A stretch of DNA of 64,000 bases from assembly GCF_036864975.1 (NCBI RefSeq), contig NZ_CP104311.1:503501-567500 (forward strand), written 5' to 3'. The DNA is from Methylococcus capsulatus (lineage in GTDB: Bacteria > Pseudomonadota > Gammaproteobacteria > Methylococcales > Methylococcaceae). The notes under the pieces were generated by a model. That model saw only the letters and a program-made list of their open reading frames with translations, was not told the DNA's origin and did no database searches. Shown here piece after piece: positions 8,496 to 17,691 of the stretch; position 1 is the first letter of the stretch; the number at the start of each line of letters is the position of its first letter. Position numbers and translations under genes: made by a program.

Positions 8496-10105
8496 CAGGA
8501 CTTGCCTTGTAGGTATCTGGCGATGTCCTCCTTGGAAAAACCGATCTTCCTGGCGATGCGGTCGGCATGGCTGACCCGCGACACCCCTTCGATCAGGCGG
8601 TAGGTCGGCTGTTCATTGCGGAATTCCACCTGTCGCGCCTGCCCGATCCGCCTCCCTTGGTAGACGTCCACCAGTTCATGGTTGTGAGTAATAAGCACCG
8701 TGGTGTTGCCCCTCTCCCGGAAGCCGTCGAGGATCGCGATGGAGATGTCCATCTTTTCCTCATTGGTCGTCCCTTCCGACAGCTCATCCATGATGACCAG
8801 GCTGCGCGGCGTCGAGGCCAGGAAGATGTCCTTGGTCCGCTTGAGTTCGGTGCCGAAGCGGCCTTCGCCGTCCGTCAGATGGCTGATCTCTGGCACCTGG
8901 TAGAACACCCGGTCTGCGACGGTCAGTTCGGCCCGCTCCGCCGGCACGTAACAGCCGACCTGGGCCAGGATCTGGACCTGCGCCAGGGTCTTGCAGAATG
9001 CAGTCTTGCCGCCGCTGTTGGGACCGGTGATGAAAGTCAGCCGGTGCTCGGTCAGGTCGATGTCATTGGGCACATAGAGCGGACTGTTCTTGGCCAACAC
9101 CGGATTGCGCACCCCGCGCAGCGACATCCGGTGCCGCTCTCCGTCCAAGATATCCGGCAGCGTCATGAAATGCCCGAAGGACTCGCGGAAGCGGAGAAAG
9201 CTCATCAGTTCATCGATCTGGCCCAGCGTATCCAGCGTGGCCTGCACTTCCTCCGAGCGGCGGAAAACCTCGCGCAGAGGATAGATGATGCCATCACGGT
9301 CCATGCCGCCGACGATAGGCACATAGACGAAGCCGATCGGCAGCAGGAACAGCCAGAACACCGGCGCGATCGACGCCGCGATGTCTAGCGCGAACGGCAA
9401 AAACTCCATTGCGGCCAGAAACAGCAGCACCGTGACGGTAAGGCCGACCGGCTTGAACAGCGATGGCCGAAACCGAATGCCCGGCGTGAACCAGCCCTTT
9501 TCGGCCCGGGTGCAGACCCGCTTCTCGGTCCGGTACACCGGCCCCTTCATCAGGGCGTAGGCGCGTGACCGGGCGAAATCCCGGACTTCCTGCACCAGTG
9601 CCTTGAGATAGGCGCTGCCCGGTTCGGGCAAACGGTTGGCACGCTCGACCAGGTCGAGCATGAAGCGCGTGCCCTTGATATAAGTGGCATAGCCGTAGCC
9701 TTCGACTTCCAGGGGATGCGCAGGCGAACCGATCAGCCCCAGAAACTGGGCGTAGAGGAGATTGTAGAACTCCCCTTCCAGCCTGGCGGCTTCGGCCAGC
9801 AGGACTTCCAGTCCCGCTCGCAGTTCTGCGTTCCGCTCCAGTTCCCGCACCGCATCCTGCTTGGCGCGGATCAGTCCGGGATCGACCGGCGGCTGCGCGA
9901 GCGAGCGGTACAGCACGGCGCGCCCGATGACCGTGGTGGCATGGTCAACGGCCTCGAACAGCTTATCCACCTCGATGACGCGGAACGCCTGTTCGTCCAG
10001 CACCGACGCGCCAGTGTGCCCCGGCGCGACGGAAGGAATCTTGGGCGGCTCCTTGCCGTCGGATCTCAAAATCGTCGGGTAGCCCCGGATATCGATGGAT
10101 TCCAC
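8495..10105 (-). CDS. Membrane-associated MutS-family ATPase
   Basis: The protein (536 residues from the chosen GTG) has the C-terminal MutS ATPase domain: Walker A GPNSGGKT, Walker B-like LVIMDELSEGTT and the H-loop LITHNHELVD. It lacks the N-terminal mismatch-recognition domains of MutS. Unusually, two hydrophobic segments (VGLTVTVLLFLAAMEFLPFAL and IAPVFWLFLLPIGFVYVPIVGG) sit in the middle, suggesting membrane attachment. Start: the frame is open to a TTG at 10156, but GTG at 10105 has GAGGG seven bases ahead. The gene overlaps gloB. A role in DNA transactions at the membrane is possible; the function is unknown. Confidence 0.82.
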   Translation of the reverse strand: MESIDIRGYPTILRSDGKEPPKIPSVAPGHTGASVLDEQAFRVIEVDKLFEAVDHATTVIGRAVLYRSLAQPPVDPGLIRAKQDAVRELERNAELRAGLEVLLAEAARLEGEFYNLLYAQFLGLIGSPAHPLEVEGYGYATYIKGTRFMLDLVERANRLPEPGSAYLKALVQEVRDFARSRAYALMKGPVYRTEKRVCTRAEKGWFTPGIRFRPSLFKPVGLTVTVLLFLAAMEFLPFALDIAASIAPVFWLFLLPIGFVYVPIVGGMDRDGIIYPLREVFRRSEEVQATLDTLGQIDELMSFLRFRESFGHFMTLPDILDGERHRMSLRGVRNPVLAKNSPLYVPNDIDLTEHRLTFITGPNSGGKTAFCKTLAQVQILAQVGCYVPAERAELTVADRVFYQVPEISHLTDGEGRFGTELKRTKDIFLASTPRSLVIMDELSEGTTNEEKMDISIAILDGFRERGNTTVLITHNHELVDVYQGRRIGQARQVEFRNEQPTYRLIEGVSRVSHADRIARKIGFSKEDIARYLQGKS

Positions 10106-10214
10106 TGTACCGCCCTCGCTCGATTGACAAAGCGCAATTTTGAACCGGTTCGGCAAAGGAAGGCAAAAGCCACAGCCCCGGCCATCCTCTCCGCAGCCGT
10201 TTTCCAGGTACGGC

Positions 10215-10535
10215 TTACCGCCAAGCCTGGCTCAGCATTTGGTCTATGGCCCCGATGATTTGGTCTCCGACATCCGATAACGATCCTACCCGCCCTCCCA
10301 ATCGGGCGACCGGCACCAACACGATCTCCAGCGGGTGCAGAACGACATCGACGCCTTCGAGGGTGAAGGCCGGATTGAAACCCGGATCGGGAACTGCGCC
10401 AAGCCGGTCCCGACGCACCAGCGGCACCACGACCCGGCGCCGATAAGCGTCGAAGAGCGACGACTGGACGATCACTACGAACGGGACGGCATCCCTGTGT
10501 GGGCCGGTATTCCGGTGGACATCGAACTGGGCCAT
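10215..10535 (-). CDS. ccdB: CcdB-type toxin
   Basis: The 106-residue product (MAQFDVHRN..., VPFVVIVQSSLFD, RRRVVVPLVRRD, NPAFTLEGVDVVLHPLEI, GRVGSLSD) matches CcdB throughout. CcdB poisons DNA gyrase and is neutralised by CcdA. Its ATG overlaps the TGA of ccdA (TGATG), the usual coupling of antitoxin and toxin. The C-terminus AIDQMLSQAWR differs from F-plasmid CcdB, so gyrase as target is inference. Confidence 0.88.
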   Translation of the reverse strand: MAQFDVHRNTGPHRDAVPFVVIVQSSLFDAYRRRVVVPLVRRDRLGAVPDPGFNPAFTLEGVDVVLHPLEIVLVPVARLGGRVGSLSDVGDQIIGAIDQMLSQAWR

Positions 10536-10786
10536 CAAAGCGTCGAATACTCGTCGGCAAAAGAACCGTGTTTTTCCTCGAAGTCATTCCACAAGGCAAC
10601 GGTCGCTTCGACGCGTCGAGATTGCTCGCGCTGGCGCTGCAGCTCGCATTCGACGAAATCGGCAAGCAGGGATTCGACAACCCCGGACAGGTTATCAGTC
10701 AGCTGGCGCGCCTGGGCCACCAGTTCCTCGTTGAGACTGAGGTTGACCGGGCGCTTGCGAACCTGAGAATGGACGATAGTTTTCAT
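10535..10786 (-). CDS. ccdA: CcdA-type antitoxin
   Basis: The 83-residue protein has an N-terminal ribbon-helix-helix region (KRPVNLSLNEELVAQARQL) and a C-terminal acidic, toxin-binding tail (ALWNDFEEKHGSFADEYSTL), as in CcdA. RKRPVNLSLN is typical of this family. It is first in the two-gene operon and likely represses its own promoter through the palindromic sites just upstream (10786-10832). Confidence 0.88.
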   Translation of the reverse strand: MKTIVHSQVRKRPVNLSLNEELVAQARQLTDNLSGVVESLLADFVECELQRQREQSRRVEATVALWNDFEEKHGSFADEYSTL

Positions 10787-10832
10787 TGCGCACCTCTGAT
10801 GCGCATTCTATGCGCAAAGTCGATATTGCGCA
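10786..10832. promoter_or_regulatory. Probable CcdA operator: palindrome with flanking half sites
   Basis: A perfect palindrome GCGCAT-TCT-ATGCGC (10801-10815) is flanked by two copies of TTGCGCA (10786-10792 and 10826-10832), immediately upstream of and overlapping the ccdA start. Ribbon-helix-helix antitoxins bind such arrays cooperatively. The rest of the gap up to 10963 holds no gene that I can see. Confidence 0.6.
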
Positions 10833-10963
10833 TTCAACCCGAAGCGCAGACCAGTCACGCCCGCCGATCCGAACTTGAGGCGATCCCCTGCTGCGCATAC
10901 CATTACCCGCCCGAATTCCCGCACCGGGCGTAGGAAAATCCGGCGAACCATCGAAGAACCCCC

Positions 10964-12874
10964 ATGCAAAAAGCCTTGTTCAATCTCGTCCTGCGCGGCC
11001 TGGAGAAGCAGGTGCCTGCCACCGGCCTCGGCCTGTTCCGGTTGGCGTTCGGCCTGGTCGCGTTTCAGGAAATCTGCTTCCTGTATTACTTCCGCCAGCT
11101 GATCTTCGATCCGGTACCCTATCTGGACATCGCTTCGCCCTCCGTCCATCTGTTCCTGGTGCTGTGGGGCATGGCTGCGCTGTGCCTGGCGCTGGGGCTT
11201 TACACCCGGCTCGCCGCCATCGCCAACTACCTGCTCTGGCTGATCTTCACGGTGTTCACGCCGATGTGGAAGGACTTCGACGGCGGCTTCGACCAGCTCA
11301 TGCTGGGATCGAGCCTCCTCTTGATCTTCCTGCCCTCGGAACGCGCCTGGTCGTTGGATCGGCTACGCCTGGCCTGGCGCCATTCGACGGTGGATCGGCG
11401 GTACGCCCTGCCGCAGACGGTGCCGGTGCTGTGCTATTTCCTGCCGCTGGCGGTGTCGCTGGGGTTCATTTACTTCGATTCCGTGATCCACAAGCTGTTC
11501 GCCGAATTCTGGCGCAATGGCCTGGGGCCCTGGCTGCCCTCCTCGCTGCCATATTACATGTCGCCGCTGGACATGAGCTGGCTGCTGGAAATCGAGCCTC
11601 TGCAGCGGGCGATCGGCTACACGATCATCGCGTTCCAGTTCGGCTTCCCGTTTTTGCTGTATTTCCGCCGCTTCCGCGTGCCGCTGATGCTGGTCGGCAC
11701 GTCGCTGCACGCAGGCATCATCGTATCGCTGAACATCTACCCGTTCGGCTTCGGCATGCTGGTGCATTATCTCCTGATGGTGCCGTTCCGCTGGTGGCGG
11801 ACCCTCGCGCGAACCCTGCGCCCGGCGGAACCGACGTTGCAAGTGTTCTACGATGAACGCTGTCCGCTATGCCTCAAGACCGTGCTCGCCGTCGAGCATT
11901 TCGATGTATTCCGTGCCGTGGAATTCCGCGGACTGCAGACCCATGCCGCGACGGCACCGGCGCTCAAGGACATTCCCGAACAGGACTTGCTGGGGGATCT
12001 CTATGCCGTCGACTGCAAAGGACAGCGCCACTTTGGGGTGGCGACCTACGCCCGCATCCTGGTTGCCATGCGTTATCCGGCGCTGGTGGGACTGGTGATG
12101 CGGCTGCCGGGCCTGAACGCAATCGCCAACGGGATCTACCGGCGTATCGCCGACAACCGCGTCCGGCTGGGCTGCGATGCGTCCTGCGCCCCCGCGCCCG
12201 GGCGGACAGAGCCGGATCTGGCCCAGCGCATCTCCCGATGGGTCGGCGGCAACCTGCATCAGCGGGCCAACCGCATCAGCCGGATGCTGGTGGTCGTGCT
12301 GATCCTGCAGATCAACTGCACCCTGCACTACGCCATCCTCTATCGACTGGGCGTGGACACCAAGGCCAATGAAGCCGGACAGGTGCTGACGATGCTCAGC
12401 AATGCGCTGATTTCGGCCTCGCACACGTTCCTCGGCATCACCCCGCATCCGCTCTATCTGCACGACCATTTCCAGGGCTACGAGCACATCCTGGGTATCA
12501 CCTGGCTCGATGCCGATGGTAAGGAACATTGGCTCCCGTTCGTCGCTGCGGATGGCCGGATCGTGTCGCCGAACTGGGGCCGGGTACATTCCATGTGGGC
12601 CAACGTCGCGGTGACCCGTCACATGGACCCACGCCGGCTGGACAAATTCGTGCGCAAAGTGACTGCGTTTTGGGGCACCCGGCTCGGGCTGGATCTGAAC
12701 CGGACCACGTTCGTGCTCAAGCTCAAAACGGTCAAAGCACCGATGGACTGGGAGCCGGGCCTGCGCCGGTACAACCTCGGCCAACCCTGGCAGGACGTCG
12801 GCCGGGCGCTGTGGCGCGACGGCGAGATGCGGCTGGAGTTGGACCGCGACCTGGAGGCACTGAGCGCCGACTGA
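10964..12874 (+). CDS. HTTM-domain membrane protein fused to a DCC thiol-disulfide domain
   Basis: The 636-residue protein combines two families. Residues 1-285 form a multi-pass HTTM domain (related to vitamin K-dependent gamma-carboxylase membrane regions), with segments such as LFLVLWGMAALCLALGL and YDSV-type HKL motif IYFDSVIHKLF. From residue 293 comes a DCC (YuxK-like) domain with the active motif YDERCPLC (D297, C300, C303). A C-terminal region (residues about 430-636) has another hydrophobic helix (MLVVVLILQINCTLHYAIL) and a soluble tail. The order HTTM then DCC is seen in some bacteria; substrates are unknown. It stands alone, convergent with rmuC. Confidence 0.85.
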   Translation: MQKALFNLVLRGLEKQVPATGLGLFRLAFGLVAFQEICFLYYFRQLIFDPVPYLDIASPSVHLFLVLWGMAALCLALGLYTRLAAIANYLLWLIFTVFTPMWKDFDGGFDQLMLGSSLLLIFLPSERAWSLDRLRLAWRHSTVDRRYALPQTVPVLCYFLPLAVSLGFIYFDSVIHKLFAEFWRNGLGPWLPSSLPYYMSPLDMSWLLEIEPLQRAIGYTIIAFQFGFPFLLYFRRFRVPLMLVGTSLHAGIIVSLNIYPFGFGMLVHYLLMVPFRWWRTLARTLRPAEPTLQVFYDERCPLCLKTVLAVEHFDVFRAVEFRGLQTHAATAPALKDIPEQDLLGDLYAVDCKGQRHFGVATYARILVAMRYPALVGLVMRLPGLNAIANGIYRRIADNRVRLGCDASCAPAPGRTEPDLAQRISRWVGGNLHQRANRISRMLVVVLILQINCTLHYAILYRLGVDTKANEAGQVLTMLSNALISASHTFLGITPHPLYLHDHFQGYEHILGITWLDADGKEHWLPFVAADGRIVSPNWGRVHSMWANVAVTRHMDPRRLDKFVRKVTAFWGTRLGLDLNRTTFVLKLKTVKAPMDWEPGLRRYNLGQPWQDVGRALWRDGEMRLELDRDLEALSAD

Positions 12875-12878
12875 GTCT

Positions 12879-14291
12879 TCAGTCGTCCGCCTCTGCCGTC
12901 GAGGGCAGCAACCACCGCGCCTCCTGCGCCGGGATGGCCTCGACCTCCTTGAGTTTGCGGGTCAGCACGCGGGTGCGGGTTTCGGCCTTGTCGATGGAGC
13001 TGGTGGCCTCCTCCAGCTTCTTGCGGGTATAGGCCAGGGCATCGCCGAACTTGGTGAATTCGGTCTTGACCGCTCCCAGGATGGTCCACACCTCCGACGA
13101 GCGCTGCTCGATCGCCAGGGTCCGGAAACCCATCTGCAGGCTGTTCAGCATGGCGGCCAGGGTAGTCGGACCGGCCAGAGTCACCCGGTAGTCGCGCTGC
13201 AGGGTTTCGGCCAGCCCCGGCCGCCGCAGGGCTTCGGCGTACAGTCCTTCGATGGGCAGGTAGAGGATGGCGAAGTCGGTGGTATGCGGCGGCTCCACGT
13301 ATTTGTCGCGGATGGTCCGGGCTTCGGTCTTCAGCCGCTGTTCCAGCGCCTTGCCGTTCGCCTCGATACCGGCATGGTCCGCGCTGTCCTGGGAATCCAG
13401 CAGCTTCTGGTAATCCTCGATCGGGAACTTGGCGTCGATCGGCAGCCAGACCGGCGCGTCGGTCGAGTCGCGGCCGGGTAGCCGGATCGCGAACTCGACC
13501 CGTTCCCCGCCGTTCGGCCGGGTCGCCACGTTCTTGCCGTATTGCTCGGGCGTCAGAATCTGCTCCAGCAAGGCGTCGAGCTGCACCTCGCCCCAAGTAC
13601 CCCGGGTTTTGACGTTGGTCAGCACGCGCTTCAGGTCGCCCACGCCGGAAGCGAGGGTCTGCATTTCCCCCAAGCCCTTGTGCACCTGCTCCAGGCGTTC
13701 GCTGACCAGCTTGAACGACTCGCCCAGCCGCTGCTCCAGCGTATTGTGGAGTTTCTCATCGACGGTCTGGCGCATCTGCTCCAGCTTCTGGCCGTTGTCG
13801 TGCTGCAGCGCCTGGAGCCTTTCTTCGATGGTGAGCCGTAGGCGTTCGATGCTCTTTTCGTTGGTCCCGGCGAGGGCTTCGAGCTGGTTTTTCAGCAGCA
13901 GGCCGACGCTGTCGAGCTGTTCCTTCTGTACCTCGCCGAAACGCTTCAGCCCCAGGCTCATCTCCTCCCGTCCCTCGCGGGCATCGGCCTGGACCCGCAC
14001 GAGCTTTTCGTCCATCAGCAGCCGCATCCGCTCGGCCTGATCCTGCTGCGCCGCCTGGAACCGGCCGATCGCCCCGCCGATCTCCTCGCGGTTGTCACGG
14101 GAAGCGCGGCCTATCTCGGCGCGGACCTGGTTCAGCTCTTCGCGCAGGAGGCGTTCCATGCGTTCACGCTCTGAGGCAATCGACGCCAGCCGCCGCCCCT
14201 GGCGCAAACAAAGGAACAGGCACAGCCATAAGGGCAGCATGATCCCGGCGAGAAGTGCAACAGCAACATAGAGGGCAAGTCCTTCAGTCAA
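12879..14291 (-). CDS. rmuC: DNA recombination protein RmuC
   Basis: The 470-residue protein has an N-terminal membrane anchor (LYVAVALLAGIMLPLWLCLFLCL), a long coiled-coil (residues about 35-210) and the conserved RmuC domain with LKRVLTNVKTRGTWGEVQL, EQYGKNV, LPIDAKFPIEDYQ and TDFAILYLPIEGLYAEA. RmuC limits inversions between short inverted repeats and is predicted to be a nuclease-fold protein. The ATG at 14291 gives the normal architecture. It is divergent from the multiheme cytochrome gene. Confidence 0.93.
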   Translation of the reverse strand: MTEGLALYVAVALLAGIMLPLWLCLFLCLRQGRRLASIASERERMERLLREELNQVRAEIGRASRDNREEIGGAIGRFQAAQQDQAERMRLLMDEKLVRVQADAREGREEMSLGLKRFGEVQKEQLDSVGLLLKNQLEALAGTNEKSIERLRLTIEERLQALQHDNGQKLEQMRQTVDEKLHNTLEQRLGESFKLVSERLEQVHKGLGEMQTLASGVGDLKRVLTNVKTRGTWGEVQLDALLEQILTPEQYGKNVATRPNGGERVEFAIRLPGRDSTDAPVWLPIDAKFPIEDYQKLLDSQDSADHAGIEANGKALEQRLKTEARTIRDKYVEPPHTTDFAILYLPIEGLYAEALRRPGLAETLQRDYRVTLAGPTTLAAMLNSLQMGFRTLAIEQRSSEVWTILGAVKTEFTKFGDALAYTRKKLEEATSSIDKAETRTRVLTRKLKEVEAIPAQEARWLLPSTAEADD

Positions 14292-14445
14292 ATCAATTAC
14301 CTTTCATTAATATTGGAAATAGTCTAATCTTTCCAGGGCCGGCACATTGGGCTCGGGAACATCCTGTCGGCGCTTTGACAACAAAACACCGGGTACCGCC
14401 TCTTCCTTAGACAGCGCCCGGGCGGACAAAGAAGGGGACCGCACA

Positions 14446-17355
14446 ATGTATACGATGAACCCCCATTTCAAACAGGGGATGGCGAGCGTCCTCGCCGTCT
14501 CCCTGGCCGCTCTTGCCGGCATGGTCCAGGCCAAGGAGCTGACCATCAGTTCGGCATCGTGGAATGCGAAAACCAAGAGTCTGAGCCTGGCGGGGAGCAG
14601 CGAAAACCGGGCCACGATCACCCTGTACAACGCCCGGACCAATGCGAAACTCGGGTCGGCGACGGCCAACGCGAAAGGCGCCTGGAGCAAGACGCTCTCG
14701 AAACCGGCGACCGTGCCCTGCCGCGTTCGCGCGACTTCCAAGGACTCGGCGACCGAACGCGACGTCTCCAACGCTCCCGCCAATTGCTCCGGCAGCGCCC
14801 CCAACCAGCCGCCGATCGCCAATGCCGGCCCGGACCAGTCCGTCACCCTCGCCCCGGGCCAGAGCAGTATCGCCGTGGCCCTCAACGGCGGCGGCTCCTC
14901 CGACCCGGACGGCAGCATCGCATCCTACCAATGGACCGGCAATCCCGATCCCGCCGACACGGTCAGCCCCAGCGTCACCCTGACCGCGGGCACGTATGTC
15001 TTCACACTCACTGTCACCGACGATAAGGGGGCGACCAGCGCCGCCGATACGGTCCAGGTCACCGTTGCCGCGCCGCCCGCCGCCTCCGCCGGTTCGATCA
15101 ATTCCACCAGTGCTGGCTCGCTGGCCAAGGTGACCACCCCGGTAGCCGAACCGTCCAAGGTCACCAGCAGCAACTACAGCGTGCTGGCGGTCAATGATCT
15201 GGGCATGCACTGTGTCGATCTCGACACCCGCATTGTCAACATCCTGCCGCCCTTCCAGGTGATGCTGGGACAGGTCGTCCAGAAAGGCGCGAAACCGGTC
15301 ATCAACCCGCAGGGGGTCGAGCTGTATTATTCGGCGGTATCGAACCCCAAAGATCCCATCCTGTCCCGGAACGACCTGTTCAACGGCATTGCCGCGGACG
15401 GCACGACCTTCAAAACCAATTTCTGGGACAGCCTCGCCCATGGCGCCTATGACGCCTTCTATCCGCCCCTGGACCAGCCGCCGCTTAACCTCCCCCCCGG
15501 CACGAAACTGGCCGATCTGGTGCCCGTCGACAAAGGGCTTCCGGTGCCCAACGCGGAAAAGCTCTATATCGGCAGCGACGGTAGGGTCAACAGCGGCGAC
15601 GAACAGCTCGCCGTCGCTCAGCATGCGATGCCGGGATTTTCCAGTCCGTATGCCGCCAACGCTCCGCAGCGCGTCGAAGAGCGTTATACCCACAAGCCGA
15701 TGTTCGTAAATTTCCCCTTCGGCTACGTCGCGAACGACGTCAACTGGTTCGAGGCAGCGGGCATCCCGTTGGCGCCGTTCGATGATTTCGGCCGGCAGAA
15801 CCCTTTCCCGCTGGTGAGAGTGCAGGCGAAGAGCGGCAACACCGTGCTTGCCACCGTGGATACGGTGCTTCCGGTATCGAGCGAAGCGAGCTGCACCAAC
15901 TGCCACTCCGATCCAGCCGACGTCACGACCAGCCGGTCGAGCCGGCCGACCGACGTATTGCGGGGTGCCGGCCTGGCAGTCGCCACCGGGGTCCAAGACC
16001 CAGACACCAACAACCCCCGCAAGGTCAGCGTGGAATACGCCGCCGACATCAACATCCTGCGCCTGCATGACCTCCGTCAGGGCGCGAACTACGTCGATCC
16101 CACCGGCGCGAAAACGCCCTGCGATATCAAGTCGGGCCTCCCTGCCAGTTCCAACGGTGATGCCAACTGCCTGACCTACAAGGCGGTGGTACAGAACAAG
16201 CCGGTGGTATGCCAGAGCTGCCATTACACCCCCGCCCTGGACCTGGCCCAGGTCGGCCCGCAGGCCGGCGCCGTCGGCGGCCCCGCCAACGGCCGCAACC
16301 AGCTGGCGCACCAGAGCAATTCGCGGGTGATGCACAACCACCACGGCGCCTTCACCGACCTGTTCACGGCCATTCCGGCGCCCGATCAGGATCCTGCGAC
16401 CGGCGCCATCCGGAATCAGGCCGAACGATTGACGGCGCTGGAACAGAACTGCTACCAGTGCCATCCGGGCAAGGAAACCAAATGCCTGCGCGGCGCCATG
16501 TTCAACGGCGGCATGCTGTGCAGCGACTGCCACGGCGACATGAAGCAGATCGGCGCCGACTTCTCCACCGGCGTCTCCCCCGCCAACCCTGGAGCCTTCG
16601 TGTTGAACCAGGGCAACTTCTACAATCCGGCCAGCCGCCAGCCCCGGGTACCTTGGGCCAACGAACCCGGCTGCGGCTCCTGTCACACGGGCGACGCCAA
16701 TGGCAACCTGACGGGCTCGGCCAACGTGATCGTCAACAAGGTCGATAGCAAGGGCAACCAGGACGGCATCCGCCTGCGCCAAGCCTTCCGCACGGGCGAT
16801 GCCAAGGCCACGCCCATCGTACCCACCAACAAGCGCTTCGCCGAGCCGGCCATTCCCGTCCAGTTCAACGGCTTCAACAACCCGGGCGCGGGTAATCCCA
16901 AGCTGTACCGGGTGAGTACTGGCCACGGCGGGGTGATGTGCGAAGGCTGCCACGGCGCGACCCACGCCGAGTGGCCGAACGCCACGGCCAATGCCAACGA
17001 CAATCTGGCCGCCTCGCAGTTGCAGGGCCATACCGGCACGATCGCCGAGTGCACGACCTGCCACACCGCCGGCAGCCTGCCGAGCAGCACCCAGGGCGGC
17101 CCCCACGGCATGCACCTGGTCAACGACAGCCGGTTCTACAACGATGCCCATGGAGATCTGGCGGAGGATCAGAACGGGCAGCCCGGCGGCGGCACCTGTG
17201 GCGCCTGCCATGGCAGCGACCACCTCGGTACCGTCCTCTCACGCGCCGCCACCGACCGCAGCTTTTCGGTGGAAGGCAAGACCGTGAGCGTCAAAGCCGG
17301 CCAGCCGGTGGCCTGCGATCTCTGCCACAGCCTGAGCAAGAGCTTCGAGCGGTAG
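14446..17355 (+). CDS. Secreted multiheme c-type cytochrome with PKD domain (nine CXXCH)
   Basis: The 969-residue protein has a signal peptide (MYTMNPHFKQGMASVLAVSLAALAG), an Ig/PKD-like module around residues 125-210 (PPIANAGPDQSVTLAPGQ ... YVFTLTVTDDKGATSAADTVQVTV), and nine heme c motifs: CTNCH, CQSCH, CYQCH, CSDCH, CGSCH, CEGCH, CTTCH, CGACH and CDLCH. NDLGMHC at about residue 247 is typical of this large surface cytochrome family. GAAGGGG precedes the ATG. A periplasmic or cell-surface electron-transfer role is likely, as in the copper-responsive surface cytochromes of Methylococcus; partner and redox chain are unknown. It is divergent from rmuC. Confidence 0.9.
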   Translation: MYTMNPHFKQGMASVLAVSLAALAGMVQAKELTISSASWNAKTKSLSLAGSSENRATITLYNARTNAKLGSATANAKGAWSKTLSKPATVPCRVRATSKDSATERDVSNAPANCSGSAPNQPPIANAGPDQSVTLAPGQSSIAVALNGGGSSDPDGSIASYQWTGNPDPADTVSPSVTLTAGTYVFTLTVTDDKGATSAADTVQVTVAAPPAASAGSINSTSAGSLAKVTTPVAEPSKVTSSNYSVLAVNDLGMHCVDLDTRIVNILPPFQVMLGQVVQKGAKPVINPQGVELYYSAVSNPKDPILSRNDLFNGIAADGTTFKTNFWDSLAHGAYDAFYPPLDQPPLNLPPGTKLADLVPVDKGLPVPNAEKLYIGSDGRVNSGDEQLAVAQHAMPGFSSPYAANAPQRVEERYTHKPMFVNFPFGYVANDVNWFEAAGIPLAPFDDFGRQNPFPLVRVQAKSGNTVLATVDTVLPVSSEASCTNCHSDPADVTTSRSSRPTDVLRGAGLAVATGVQDPDTNNPRKVSVEYAADINILRLHDLRQGANYVDPTGAKTPCDIKSGLPASSNGDANCLTYKAVVQNKPVVCQSCHYTPALDLAQVGPQAGAVGGPANGRNQLAHQSNSRVMHNHHGAFTDLFTAIPAPDQDPATGAIRNQAERLTALEQNCYQCHPGKETKCLRGAMFNGGMLCSDCHGDMKQIGADFSTGVSPANPGAFVLNQGNFYNPASRQPRVPWANEPGCGSCHTGDANGNLTGSANVIVNKVDSKGNQDGIRLRQAFRTGDAKATPIVPTNKRFAEPAIPVQFNGFNNPGAGNPKLYRVSTGHGGVMCEGCHGATHAEWPNATANANDNLAASQLQGHTGTIAECTTCHTAGSLPSSTQGGPHGMHLVNDSRFYNDAHGDLAEDQNGQPGGGTCGACHGSDHLGTVLSRAATDRSFSVEGKTVSVKAGQPVACDLCHSLSKSFER

Positions 17356-17449
17356 AAAACCGGGAGCCGGTTATGTTCGCGGCCCGCCCAAGAGGCGGGC
17401 GCGAACCACGGAACACCTTACGATATCCGCTGGACGTTGTTCATTCCTA

Positions 17450-17472
17450 GGGCGAAAGACGCCCATTTTATT
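17450..17472 (+). terminator. Probable terminator downstream of the multiheme cytochrome
   Basis: GGGCG (17450-17454) pairs with CGCCC (17460-17464) around AAAGA and is followed by ATTTTATT. The stem is short, but it lies 95 bases past the cytochrome stop. Another weak GCCCGCC/GGCGGGC stem lies at 17382-17400. Confidence 0.5.
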
Positions 17473-17627
17473 CACACGGCGAAAAAACCGGCCGCATCTG
17501 CCTTCCGGAAGGCCACCCAACCGATCGGCGCCTCGCGGCTGAGCACGACGCCGTCGGAAATCGGGGGCATGTTGAATCCCTTGACCCGGACCCTCAGCTA
17601 GTGTTTGTAATTACTGTCAGAACTCAT
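17472..17627 (-). pseudogene. Small ORF interrupted by an in-frame amber codon
   Basis: On the minus strand an ATG at 17625-17627, preceded by GGGAGAGG, opens MSSDSNYKH, then meets TAG (17598-17600). The same frame continues without a stop for 41 more codons (LRVRVKGFNMPPISDGV, then VLSREAPIGWVAFRKADAAG) to TGA at 17472-17474. The downstream part looks coding-like. It may be a decayed small gene, a sequencing error, an ORF restarted at the internal ATG at 17570, or chance. I do not recognise the peptide. The remaining gap to 17796 holds no other gene that I can support. Confidence 0.35.
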
Positions 17628-17671
17628 CGATTCCTCTCCCTATTTTAAAGAACGAATCGGACGTATTGAAA

Positions 17672-17691
17672 TCCTCCGCAGCAGCGGAGGA
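17672..17691. repeat. Perfect inverted repeat upstream of the large flavoprotein gene
   Basis: TCCTCCGC (17672-17679) pairs with GCGGAGGA (17684-17691) around a four-base loop, 105 bases before the ATG at 17797. No T-run follows, so it is more likely an operator or leader hairpin than a terminator. Confidence 0.45.

Noticed and set aside
14407-17223. 938-codon minus-strand open frame opposite the multiheme cytochrome
   Set aside because: High GC produces long antisense frames; the plus-strand protein has nine CXXCH motifs and a signal peptide, so the antisense frame is a shadow.
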